A DNA stretch of 15,000 nucleotides, taken from Devosia sp. Its GTDB lineage: Bacteria; Pseudomonadota; Alphaproteobacteria; Rhizobiales; Devosiaceae. The notes below the pieces were generated by a model. It saw nothing but the letters and a program-made list of their open reading frames with translations, was not told the DNA's origin and did no database searches. Shown here piece after piece: positions 8,122 to 14,644 of the stretch; position 1 is the stretch's first letter, and every line of letters begins with the position of its first letter. A program made the translations under genes and the position numbers. Where the stretch lies: positions 1 to 15,000 of the forward strand of contig JADJPS010000007.1 in the NCBI GenBank assembly GCA_016713105.1, in the 5' to 3' direction.

Positions 8122-8150
8122 TTGACATTCAGGTTTCTGGAAGGCTCTAT
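8122..8150 (+). promoter_or_regulatory. Candidate promoter of bfd-bfr
   Basis: A perfect -35 TTGACA (8122-8127) is followed after 17 nt by CTCTAT (8145-8150), a weak -10. A start near 8157 would give a leader of about 23 nt to the bfd ATG. The -35 lies in a short direct repeat (TGACATTGACATT, 8117-8129). I see no clear Fur or Irr box. Confidence 0.4.
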
Positions 8151-8179
8151 GCCGCCTGTTGGAACTCCTACCCTGCGCC

Positions 8180-8509
8180 ATGCTCGTCTGCCAGTGCAAC
8201 GTGATCACCGATCGTGAGATCAAGCAGATCGTCACCGCCCTGCTGCGTGAGGATCCCTGGCAGATCATCGTGCCGGCCATGGTCTACCGCGAGCTGGAGA
8301 AGCGCTGCAAATGCGCCGGCTGCGTGCCGAATGTGGTGGACATCATTCTGAAGGTCACCGAACACTATCATTCGCAATTGGCCGCGAATCCGGCTGCGGC
8401 GCGACCTGCGCCACAACGACTCGTGGCCATGCGGCGTAACCGTCGAGGAGGTCGGAGTGAAGGGCGAAGCACAGGTCATCGAGCGGCTCAACGAGGCATT
8501 GTTTCTTGA
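8180..8509 (+). CDS. bfd: Bacterioferritin-associated ferredoxin
   Basis: The product begins MLVCQCNVITDREI, the classic start of Bfd proteins, and has the [2Fe-2S] cysteine pattern: Cys4 and Cys6, then RCKCAGC with Cys43, Cys45 and Cys48 (one more than the usual C-x2-C pair). Bfd docks on bacterioferritin and passes electrons to its haems so that stored Fe(III) is released as Fe(II). The ATG at 8180 is chosen because the conserved N-terminus begins there, although no strong ribosome site is visible; a TTG at 8159 would add seven residues. The Fe-S fold ends by about residue 62; the remaining 47 residues are Arg/Ala-rich, and the last 53 nt overlap the start of bfr. The total of 109 residues is long for the family (E. 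coli Bfd has 64). The adjacent bfr supports the assignment strongly. Confidence 0.9.
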   Translation: MLVCQCNVITDREIKQIVTALLREDPWQIIVPAMVYRELEKRCKCAGCVPNVVDIILKVTEHYHSQLAANPAAARPAPQRLVAMRRNRRGGRSEGRSTGHRAAQRGIVS

Positions 8510-8924
8510 GCTGGGCGCAGTCAACCAGTACTGGGTGCATTTCCGCATCCTGAGCGACTGGGGCTACACCAAGCTGGCCGCCAAGGAGCGCGCCGAGTCG
8601 ATCGAGGAGATGCACCACGCCGACAAGCTGATCGAGCGCATCATCTTCCTCGAGGGCCACCCGAACCTGCAACGCGTGGCGCCATTGCGCATCGGCCAGA
8701 CCATCAAGGAAGTGCTCGAGTGCGATCTCGCCGGCGAGTATGACGCCCGCAAGGCCTACAAGGCCTCACGCGAGTTGTGCGAATCGCTTGGCGATTACGT
8801 TTCCAAGAACCTGTTTGAGGCGTTGCTCGCCGATGAGGAGGGTCACATCGACTTCCTCGAGAGCCAGTTGCAGCTGCTCAATGCGATCGGCGTAGAAAAA
8901 ATACGGCCAACTCAACTCCGATAG
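8457..8924 (+). CDS. bfr: Bacterioferritin, haem-binding ferroxidase subunit
   Basis: The 155-residue protein matches bacterioferritin along its whole length. All ferroxidase-centre ligands are present at the standard positions (Glu18, Glu51, His54, Glu94, Glu127, His130), and Met52, the axial haem ligand at the subunit interface, is kept. So this is a full haem-type Bfr subunit that oxidises Fe(II) and stores it as a mineral in a 24-mer shell in the cytoplasm. The start is GTG at 8457, with GAGGAG (8445-8450) 6 nt upstream; both lie inside the end of bfd, so translation of the two is likely coupled. The partner Bfd is encoded immediately upstream. The pair is divergent from the glycosyltransferase cluster. 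Expression is presumably iron-responsive, but no operator is obvious. Confidence 0.96.
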   Translation: MKGEAQVIERLNEALFLELGAVNQYWVHFRILSDWGYTKLAAKERAESIEEMHHADKLIERIIFLEGHPNLQRVAPLRIGQTIKEVLECDLAGEYDARKAYKASRELCESLGDYVSKNLFEALLADEEGHIDFLESQLQLLNAIGVEKIRPTQLR

Positions 8925-8973
8925 CGCTGACAAGGCCGAGTAACCGTCCGGCTTGACTTCCGTTCACTCTTTG

Positions 8974-8992
8974 TTCATTTCTACAGAATGAA
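8974..8992 (+). promoter_or_regulatory. Inverted repeat TTCATT-N7-AATGAA before the VOC gene
   Basis: TTCATT (8974-8979) and AATGAA (8987-8992) are perfect reverse complements with 7 nt between them, just upstream of the GGGAG ribosome site (8993-8997) of the gene at 9004. A TTGACT hexamer (8953-8958) upstream could be a -35. The symmetry and A+T content fit a repressor site, but no regulator is known. Confidence 0.35.
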
Positions 8993-9003
8993 GGGAGACG
9001 TCC

Positions 9004-9414
9004 ATGCAGTTTCACCGCGGCCGTCTTTTCGACCACGTCCATCTCAACGTGTCGGACCTGAAGCGCTCCGCGGCGTTCTACGCTGCCATTCTCGAGGCGA
9101 TCGGGCACCCGCCCGGCCTGCTGACGGAGCACTTCTTTCAGGTCGATGAGCTGTTCGTCAGCCCGCCGGGTCCTGGACAGGCGATCAGCCATGTGCACCT
9201 GGCTTTCCAGGCTCCCGATCGCGAGACCGTGCAACGGTTTCACGCCGCAGCGATTGCCGCCGGCGGGACCGACAACGGCGGCCCGGGAGAACGGCACTAC
9301 CATCCCGGCTACTACGGTGCCTTCCTGCTCGATCCCGACGGCAACAACATCGAGACCGTGTTCCATGGCCCCGCGCGCCGATCTGCTCCTTCGGTGGTGC
9401 TGGAAGCGCTCTGA
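9004..9414 (+). CDS. VOC superfamily (glyoxalase/dioxygenase-fold) protein
   Basis: The 136-residue protein is a single vicinal-oxygen-chelate unit of two beta-alpha-beta-beta-beta halves: FDHVHLNVSDLKRSAAFYAAIL at the start, HVHLAFQAPDRETVQRFHAAAIAAGG in the middle, then GERHYHPGYYGAFLLDPDGNNIETVFH. His11 or His13, a histidine of the HVH at 63-65, and Glu117 of DGNNIE are the expected metal ligands. Members include glyoxalase I, fosfomycin-resistance proteins and extradiol dioxygenases; the HYHPGYY-DPDGNNIE type seen here is mostly annotated only as VOC family or glyoxalase-like, so the substrate is open. The ATG at 9004 has GGGAG 6 nt upstream. The gene is separated from bfr by 79 bp holding an inverted repeat and is convergent with the large Sel1 gene (3 bp between stops). 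Confidence 0.88.
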   Translation: MQFHRGRLFDHVHLNVSDLKRSAAFYAAILEAIGHPPGLLTEHFFQVDELFVSPPGPGQAISHVHLAFQAPDRETVQRFHAAAIAAGGTDNGGPGERHYHPGYYGAFLLDPDGNNIETVFHGPARRSAPSVVLEAL

Positions 9415-9417
9415 GCC

Positions 9418-11031
9418 TCACCGCCTCGGCCCGGCCCGCTGCGGGCCGATTTGCGGGATCAGCACCAGTTCGTCGAGGGCGTAGAGCTCGTCGTTGGCAA
9501 GACCCATGCCGATGTCCGAAGCACGTTGCAGCCAATGCCGGGCCTTTGCCAGGTCGACCGGCTGGCCGTAGCCATAGCGATAGCTGAGACCGAGGCCATA
9601 TTCGGCCGGAGCGAAGCCACGCCCGCTGGCCTGATGATAGAGTTCAAGGGCCTGTGCCGGATCGGCAGGAACCCCGCGGCCGAATTGCAGCAGATCGGCA
9701 AGCAGCACCATGCCGGGCGCCCAGTCGGCCGACACAGCGCTTTCGAGATATGGCAGCGCCTCCATGGCACGGCCGTCCGCCACCAGGGCTCGAGCCAGCC
9801 AGGTCTTGTTCTCGGGGGAGGCCCCGTCGAGCCTGACGGCCTCGAGACAGGCCGGCACCGCCGACTCCGGATTGATCTGGCCCAGGTCGGTCACGCCGTT
9901 CGCTTCGAATCCCGCCTCGAAATACGACGCTGCTGCCAATGAACAGGCCAGCTCGGCCCGGAGTTCGGCGGCACGCTCTATGCCGTACTGGTCGTTCTGG
10001 CTCGCGGCCCGCTCGAAATAGTCGAGCGCCAGTTCGAAGTCGCGCGCGACCCCGAAGCCCTCGGAGTAGATATAGCCCAGCGTCGTCTGACCGGAGGCAT
10101 TGCCCGCGTCGGCCGCCAGTTGCGCGTAGTCGCGGGCAGTCTCGTAGTCCGCAGTGACGCCTTCGCCGTACAAATACGCATTGGCGAGACCGAGGGTACC
10201 GGAGATCTCGCCCTGCTCATGGGCCAGTCGATTGAGTTCCAAGGCCCGCCCGTGGTCCTGCGGAACGCCTCTGCCGGCGACGTAGAGCTGCGCCAGGTTG
10301 GCCTGCGCCAACGCATAGCCCTGATCCGCGGCAAGCTGATAGTAGTGCGCCGCCAGCGATGCGTCAGCCGGGACGCCGTAGCCGACATCATAGAGATACC
10401 CGAGGTCGTTCAGCGACCAGGCGTCGCCGCGGTCGGCTCCGATCTGGAACTGGGCGGCGGCCCGGGCGTAGTCCTGCTCCACCCCCTGTCCGAATTCGTA
10501 GAGCTGGCCAATGCCGTAGATCCCTACGATGTCGTCCTGCGCCGCCGCGAGGCCGTACCAGCGCATCGCTTCGGCATAGTCGAGGGGCACGCCGCTGCCG
10601 CCATGGTGAAGATAGCCCAGGTTGGCCTGCGCCCGCGCCACACCCTGTTCGGCCGATCGGCGGTACCAGTCGGCCGCCGCCGCGTCGTCCTCGACAACGC
10701 CGAGGCCCCGATCATGGGCAGAGCCGAGGCTGAGCTGCGCCAATGCGAAACCCGCCTCCGCAGCCGGCCGCAGCACATCGACGGCGCGCGGGGGATCGGC
10801 CACCGAACCGAAATCGCCAAGCAACGCATCACCCAGAAGCTGCCGGGCCAGCAGGCTGTCCCCGGCGACCGACGTCTCGAGCAGGGGCAGGGCTTCATCG
10901 ACACGCCCGGCGGCGATCAGCGCCCGCGCCAGCCAGGCCTTGTTCTCGTCCGATCCCGGATCCTCCGCCACCGCAACCTCGCACGCGGGAATCGCGATTG
11001 CTGGATCGATGGCGCCAAGGTCACGACCCAC
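9418..11031 (-). CDS. Large Sel1-repeat protein, C-terminal part (downstream of frameshift)
   Basis: The 537-residue frame is the 3' part of one long Sel1 gene whose 5' part is at 10917-12641. The GTG at 11031 is only the first start codon after the shift. The same frame reads sensibly back to about 11190, giving ALGWFEKAAAQGHELAIDN, then AELKAEKACAEAAASQFE, which completes a Sel1 repeat and opens a cysteine module. It then shows cysteine module 2 (IPAC, KAWLARALIAAG, LPLLE), about eight Sel1 repeats, cysteine module 3 from residue 363 (CSLAAASYFE, VPAC at 395, KTWLARALVADG), two more repeats and a short C-terminus. The repeats keep the pattern A..NLGYLYD.GYGV..D...A.YYQLAADQG. Without a signal peptide of its own it would not be exported as a separate protein. 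Sel1 arrays mediate protein-protein contacts; no catalytic residues are present. Confidence is high that it is coding and moderate that it is one gene with the upstream part. Confidence 0.85.
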   Translation of the reverse strand: MGRDLGAIDPAIAIPACEVAVAEDPGSDENKAWLARALIAAGRVDEALPLLETSVAGDSLLARQLLGDALLGDFGSVADPPRAVDVLRPAAEAGFALAQLSLGSAHDRGLGVVEDDAAAADWYRRSAEQGVARAQANLGYLHHGGSGVPLDYAEAMRWYGLAAAQDDIVGIYGIGQLYEFGQGVEQDYARAAAQFQIGADRGDAWSLNDLGYLYDVGYGVPADASLAAHYYQLAADQGYALAQANLAQLYVAGRGVPQDHGRALELNRLAHEQGEISGTLGLANAYLYGEGVTADYETARDYAQLAADAGNASGQTTLGYIYSEGFGVARDFELALDYFERAASQNDQYGIERAAELRAELACSLAAASYFEAGFEANGVTDLGQINPESAVPACLEAVRLDGASPENKTWLARALVADGRAMEALPYLESAVSADWAPGMVLLADLLQFGRGVPADPAQALELYHQASGRGFAPAEYGLGLSYRYGYGQPVDLAKARHWLQRASDIGMGLANDELYALDELVLIPQIGPQRAGPRR

Positions 11032-12641
11032 AACGCCGAACTGCGGCTCGAACTGCGATGCAGCGGCCTCGGCGCAGGCCTTCTCGGCCTTGAGTTCGGC
11101 AACATTATCGATTGCCAGCTCGTGGCCCTGCGCTGCCGCCTTCTCGAACCACCCGAGCGCCAGCGCACTGTCGCGCGCAACCCCGACTCCTCGGCATAGA
11201 TGTAGCCGACACGATTCTGCGAATCGGCGATCCCGGCTTCCGCGCCGATCAGTGCGTAGTGCAGGGCCGCTGCCGGATCGCGCGCGACGCCGATGCCCTC
11301 GAGATAGAGATTGCCCAGTGCGCTCGCCGCATCGACATTGCCGGAATCGAAAGCCGCGAGGTAGAGTTCCGCGGCACGCTCCGGGTCCCGATCCACACCC
11401 AGGCCGCTCTCGTACAGATAACCCAGATTGAACTGGGCGTAGTCGCTGCCCTGGTCGGCCGCCTGCTGATAGAGCCGAGCCGCCTCTGCGTAATCCTGCG
11501 TCACCCCGTGACCAACATCGTAGAGATAGCCCAGCCCGGCCTGCGCATAGGCATGACCCTGGTCGGCGGCGAGGCGGTACAGGCGGGCCGCCTCGACATA
11601 ATCCTGCGGCACGCCGTTACCGTTCTCGTGGAGATAGGCGAGGCCAGCCTGAGAATAGGCATCGCCGGCTTTGGCAGCCTGGCTGTAGGCGCTCGCCGCC
11701 CTCTCGTAGTTCTGCTCCATCCCCACGCCGTTCTCGGCCATGTAGCCGAGATTGCTGAGTGCGAAGATATCGCCCTGGGCGCTGGCCGCTTCGATCAGGG
11801 CCGCCGCCTGAACGTAGTCGATCTCGACACCGTCCCCGTTCAGATAGGCGGCGCCGAGTTCGGCCTGCGCCTGCGCGTAGCCCTGATCGGCTGCCAGCCG
11901 ATAGTAGCCTAGAGCACGAGTCTGATCGCGGGGCACGCCATCCCCATTCCAGTAAAGCAGGCCGAGGCCATACCGGCCGGCCGCCGCCCCCTGCTCTGCC
12001 GCCAGCCAGTAGTAGCGGTGGGACTTGGCGAAATCGACGTCGACACCGGTGCCATGGAAGTACAGCGTACCCAGTTCGACCTGACCATCGGCGAAGCCCT
12101 GCTCGGCTCCCCTTAAGATCCAGGAGCGCGCCGTATCGAACTCGGCCTGCGTCACGGCAGCCCGCTGCAGCATGAGTCCGTATCGCACCTGCCCAGGTGC
12201 AAAGCCCTGCTCGGCCGCCGCCGCGTACAGGGCGATCCCCCGGTCCCGATCCATATCGGTCGACGCCTCGTCGCTGATCAGCATCTGGCCGAGGGCCGTC
12301 TGGGCGACCGGGTTGCCGGCCGCCGACGCCGACTCGAGCAGCGGCCTCGCTTCCGCGATCCAGCCCTGCCGATAGTAGGCACGACCGAGCCATGCCTTCA
12401 GCCGGGAGTCATCGGGAGCAGCGGCCAGAGCCGGCACGCACGCTGCAATCACTGCTGACGCATCGTAGGCATAGTAATCACGGGCAAGGGGTGACTGCCC
12501 GGGCTCGAACCGGGTGGCGGCCGCGGCGGCGCAGGGCGCGGCCGGCTCATCCTCCGCTGCCACGGGAGCTGTCGCCGCAACCAGCACGAGCGCAGCAACC
12601 AGAAACGCCGATCGGGTGTTGGACCTTCTGGTGCGTCCCAC
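10917..12641 (-). CDS. Large exported Sel1-repeat protein, N-terminal part (ends in frameshift)
   Basis: The GTG at 12641 has GGGAGA about 7 nt upstream and opens a signal peptide (RRSNTRSAFLVAALVLVAATAPVAA, cleavage near residue 29). Cysteine module 1 follows (CAAAAATRFEP at 37-47, AAC at 68, KAWLGRAYYRQGW, RPLLESA). About ten complete Sel1 repeats run to residue about 470, for example QAGLGYLYDVGHGVTQDYAEAARLYQQAADQG. After GYIYAEESG (about residue 484) the sequence becomes an Arg/Ser/Pro-rich string (for example RWRSGGSRRRQRR) with no repeat pattern, up to the stop at 10917. This is the sign of a lost frame. Adding one base near 11190 restores EGVGVARDSALALGWFEKAA, a perfect repeat, and joins this to the 9418-11031 frame for a protein of about 1074 residues. 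The intact product would be periplasmic. The AKR gene lies 71 bp upstream on the same strand. Confidence 0.85.
   Translation of the reverse strand: MGRTRRSNTRSAFLVAALVLVAATAPVAAEDEPAAPCAAAAATRFEPGQSPLARDYYAYDASAVIAACVPALAAAPDDSRLKAWLGRAYYRQGWIAEARPLLESASAAGNPVAQTALGQMLISDEASTDMDRDRGIALYAAAAEQGFAPGQVRYGLMLQRAAVTQAEFDTARSWILRGAEQGFADGQVELGTLYFHGTGVDVDFAKSHRYYWLAAEQGAAAGRYGLGLLYWNGDGVPRDQTRALGYYRLAADQGYAQAQAELGAAYLNGDGVEIDYVQAAALIEAASAQGDIFALSNLGYMAENGVGMEQNYERAASAYSQAAKAGDAYSQAGLAYLHENGNGVPQDYVEAARLYRLAADQGHAYAQAGLGYLYDVGHGVTQDYAEAARLYQQAADQGSDYAQFNLGYLYESGLGVDRDPERAAELYLAAFDSGNVDAASALGNLYLEGIGVARDPAAALHYALIGAEAGIADSQNRVGYIYAEESGLRATVRWRSGGSRRRQRRATSWQSIMLPNSRPRRPAPRPLHRSSSRSSALWVVTLAPSIQQSRFPRARLRWRRIRDRTRTRPGWRGR
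11181..11200 (-). other. Apparent 1-nt deletion (frameshift) in the large Sel1 gene
   Basis: Between the repeat's GYIYAE codons and VARD codons the reading frame slips by one. The homologous seam inside the same gene at about 10040-10070 reads ACCCCGA then nine bases to CTCGG, while here ACCCCGA is followed by only eight, so one base is missing. The true frame would give EGVGVARD here and gives EGFGVARD at the other seam. Confidence 0.8.
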
Positions 12642-12712
12642 GTCGTATCTCCCTAGCGCCCCGCGATGCGTGAGCTTAACGCGGATACGAAGGCAGAAAC
12701 AGTGGTTTGCGC

Positions 12713-13693
12713 TCAGCCGAAGCCCGCAACGGCCGTGGGCTCGTAGGGGGCCTCGAGGCGGACGACTTCATCCTCGGTGAGCCTGAGCGGCAGTGCCTCG
12801 AGTGCGTCCTCGAGCTGGGAGAGCCGGGTTACCCCGACAATCGGCGCGGTCACGGACGCCTTCTGCAGTACCCATGCCAGCGCCACCTGAGCCATCTTCG
12901 CGCCGCGTTCGGCGGCAATCCCGGCCACCGCCTCATTGATCGGGCGTCCGGCCTGTTCCGTTCGGCTGTAGAGCGTCCTGCCGAAGATGTCTGTGCCGCT
13001 GCGGCCGGTCGCCTCACCCCACGGCCGGGTGAGCCGGCCTCGCGCCAAGGGCGACCACGGGATGACCCCGATCCCCTCCTCGGCGCAGAGGGGCAGCATT
13101 TCGCGCTCCTCCTCGCGGTAGATCAGGTTGAGGTGGTTCTGCATCGACACGAATCGCGCCCAGCCGTTCGCCCGGGAGGTCGCGAGCATCTTCATGAACT
13201 GCCACGCATACATGGAGGACGCACCGATGTAGCGTGCCTTGCCGGCCCGAACGACATCGTTGAGCGCCTCCAGCGTTTCCTCGATCGGCGTCTTCGGATC
13301 GAAGCGGTGGATCTGGTAGAGATCGACATAGTCGGTGCCGAGACGGCGCAGGGAGGCGTCGATTTCCTCAAGAATCGCCTTGCGGCTGAGTCCGCGCCCG
13401 TTCGGCCCCTTGCGCATCTCGCCGTGGACCTTGGTGGCGATCACCATCTGGTCGCGCGGCCCGATCTCCTTCAGCACCCTGCCGACGATTTCCTCGCTTG
13501 TGCCGGCCGAATAGACGTTGGCCGTGTCGAAGAAGTTGATCCCCGCCTCCCACGCGGCACGCAGGATCGGCCGGCTGGCGGACTCATCAATGGTCCACTC
13601 GTGGTTGCCGGCCCCTGGATCGCCGAACGACATGCAACCAAGGCATAGCCGGCTGACTTCGAGACCGGTGTGGCCGAGGCGGGTGTAGTCCAT
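12713..13693 (-). CDS. Aldo/keto reductase
   Basis: The 326-residue protein is a typical bacterial aldo/keto reductase: MDYTRLGHTGLEVSRLCLG, GINFFDTANVYSAGTSEEIVG, ATKV, YVDLYQIHRFD, KARYIGASSMYAWQF, a QNHLNLIYREEEREM block and IVGVTRLSQLEDAL for the NADP phosphate. The tetrad Asp56, Tyr61, Lys88 and His129 is intact, so it should be an active cytoplasmic NADPH-dependent carbonyl reductase. Its substrate is not known, and it belongs to a different branch from the Tas-like gene at 1763. The ATG at 13693 has GGAG 8 nt upstream and coincides with the family N-terminus; the frame stays open upstream but without conserved residues. It lies 71 bp before the large Sel1 gene on the same strand, so the two may be co-transcribed. 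It is divergent from the DUF2059 gene, with 123 bp between starts. Confidence 0.93.
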   Translation of the reverse strand: MDYTRLGHTGLEVSRLCLGCMSFGDPGAGNHEWTIDESASRPILRAAWEAGINFFDTANVYSAGTSEEIVGRVLKEIGPRDQMVIATKVHGEMRKGPNGRGLSRKAILEEIDASLRRLGTDYVDLYQIHRFDPKTPIEETLEALNDVVRAGKARYIGASSMYAWQFMKMLATSRANGWARFVSMQNHLNLIYREEEREMLPLCAEEGIGVIPWSPLARGRLTRPWGEATGRSGTDIFGRTLYSRTEQAGRPINEAVAGIAAERGAKMAQVALAWVLQKASVTAPIVGVTRLSQLEDALEALPLRLTEDEVVRLEAPYEPTAVAGFG

Positions 13694-13740
13694 TCTCGTT
13701 CTCCAAGCCAGTTCAGGCCGCATCGGACCCAGTGACGCAC

Positions 13741-13749
13741 ACTCTAGCA
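13741..13749 (-). promoter_or_regulatory. Possible extended -10 for the aldo/keto reductase
   Basis: On the minus strand TGCTAGAGT is an extended -10 motif (TG-N-TAGAGT). It lies about 48 nt upstream of the ATG at 13693, in the divergent intergenic region. Only a weak -35 (TGGTCC, 18 nt further up) accompanies it. Confidence 0.3.
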
Positions 13750-13816
13750 CCCCTGGTGGCGGGCGGACCATTGCTGGGTTAGTCTCAGACGCCTTGGTCG
13801 ATCCGGGGGGAAGGTC

Positions 13817-14641
13817 GTGCGTCGCCTTGTTGCCGTACTGACAGTGATCGTCGCGGCGTTGCTGGCCGCGGCTCCAGCGCGGGCGGAGAGCTTTCCGATC
13901 GCCGAGATCATGCGCGCCACCGCGCTCGACGAGATCTTCACCCAGTTTGGAGCCGGCATCGCCGCCGCTGCCCGCAGCGAGGATGTCTCGAACGACGAAG
14001 CATTTCTCGACCACTGGGAGTCAACCGCGCTGGCCATATTCGACGCAGCCAGGCTGCATGAACGTCTGACCCGCGCGCTGGAGGGGCGCTTCTCGGAAAC
14101 TGAACAGCAGGCTCTGGCGTCGTTCTTTCGGTCCGGTTTCGGCGAGCGCATGACCGTGCTCGAGCGTGACATTGCCCGCCTCCCGCCCGAGGCCCAGCTC
14201 ACTGCCCTCGCCGCAGGCATGGCCCTCGCCGCTGACGCCGGCGCCGTGCGATCGAGACTGTTCGATGACCTAGTACAACTGGTCGGCGCCGAAATCTCGG
14301 TTTCGATGGTCGGCCAGTCGGTACGGGCATTGCTCGTTGCGCTGGCAGTGTCGCAGCAACAAGGCGACATCGAAGTACCCTGGCCGGCGATCGATGCGCA
14401 GATCGAGGCGATGATGCCTGGCCTGCTTGCCGAGGTTTCCCGGACACAGCGGGCGATGATGGCGTATGCGTACCGCGATCTCAGCGACGAGGACCTGAGC
14501 CGCTACATTGCATTCCTCAGAACCGAGCCCGCGCAGAAACTATATGGCATCGCGGCCTCCGCCGTGGGGCGGATCATTGCCGACGGCATGGCTCGCTTCG
14601 GCGATGCCCTGTCCACCCGCCTGCGCAGTGTCAACATCTGA
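13817..14641 (+). CDS. Exported DUF2059-like protein
   Basis: The 274-residue protein starts at GTG 13817, with GGGGGGAAGG immediately upstream, and opens with a signal peptide ending ARA at residue 23 (RRLVAVLTVIVAALLAAAPARA). The C-terminal AYRDLSDEDLSRYIAFLRTEPAQKLYGIA (about 218-246) is the motif of DUF2059 proteins, a helical periplasmic family of unknown function in proteobacteria. A weaker copy of the same pattern, GRFSETEQQALASFFRSGFGERM, lies at about 90-112, so the protein may be an internal duplication of a helical unit. There are no cysteines and no catalytic motif. It is divergent from the aldo/keto reductase and convergent with the hydrolase (3 bp between stops), so it is probably monocistronic. 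Confidence 0.85.
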   Translation: MRRLVAVLTVIVAALLAAAPARAESFPIAEIMRATALDEIFTQFGAGIAAAARSEDVSNDEAFLDHWESTALAIFDAARLHERLTRALEGRFSETEQQALASFFRSGFGERMTVLERDIARLPPEAQLTALAAGMALAADAGAVRSRLFDDLVQLVGAEISVSMVGQSVRALLVALAVSQQQGDIEVPWPAIDAQIEAMMPGLLAEVSRTQRAMMAYAYRDLSDEDLSRYIAFLRTEPAQKLYGIAASAVGRIIADGMARFGDALSTRLRSVNI

Positions 14642-14644
14642 GCG

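Noticed and set aside
8100..8180. A Fur or Irr operator upstream of bfd
   Set aside because: I looked for the Fur 7-1-7 dyad and the Irr-type TTTAGAA/TTCTAAA element; only a TGACAT direct repeat is present.
6414..8204. A very long open frame on the plus strand opposite the upstream glycosyltransferase
   Set aside because: It is antisense to a gene with clear GT39 motifs, is rich in Arg, Glu and Gln without domain motifs, and has no ribosome site. Long antisense frames are expected at this G+C. The similar frames at 3642-5054 and 5068-6189 are rejected for the same reason.
9418..12641. The periodic minus-strand DNA as a CRISPR or tandem DNA repeat array
   Set aside because: The period of about 108 nt is the Sel1 protein repeat; the DNA copies are diverged and coding.
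13694..14014. Upstream in-frame extension of the second aldo/keto reductase
   Set aside because: It is antisense to the start and signal peptide of the DUF2059 gene, and the family N-terminus begins exactly at the ATG at 13693.
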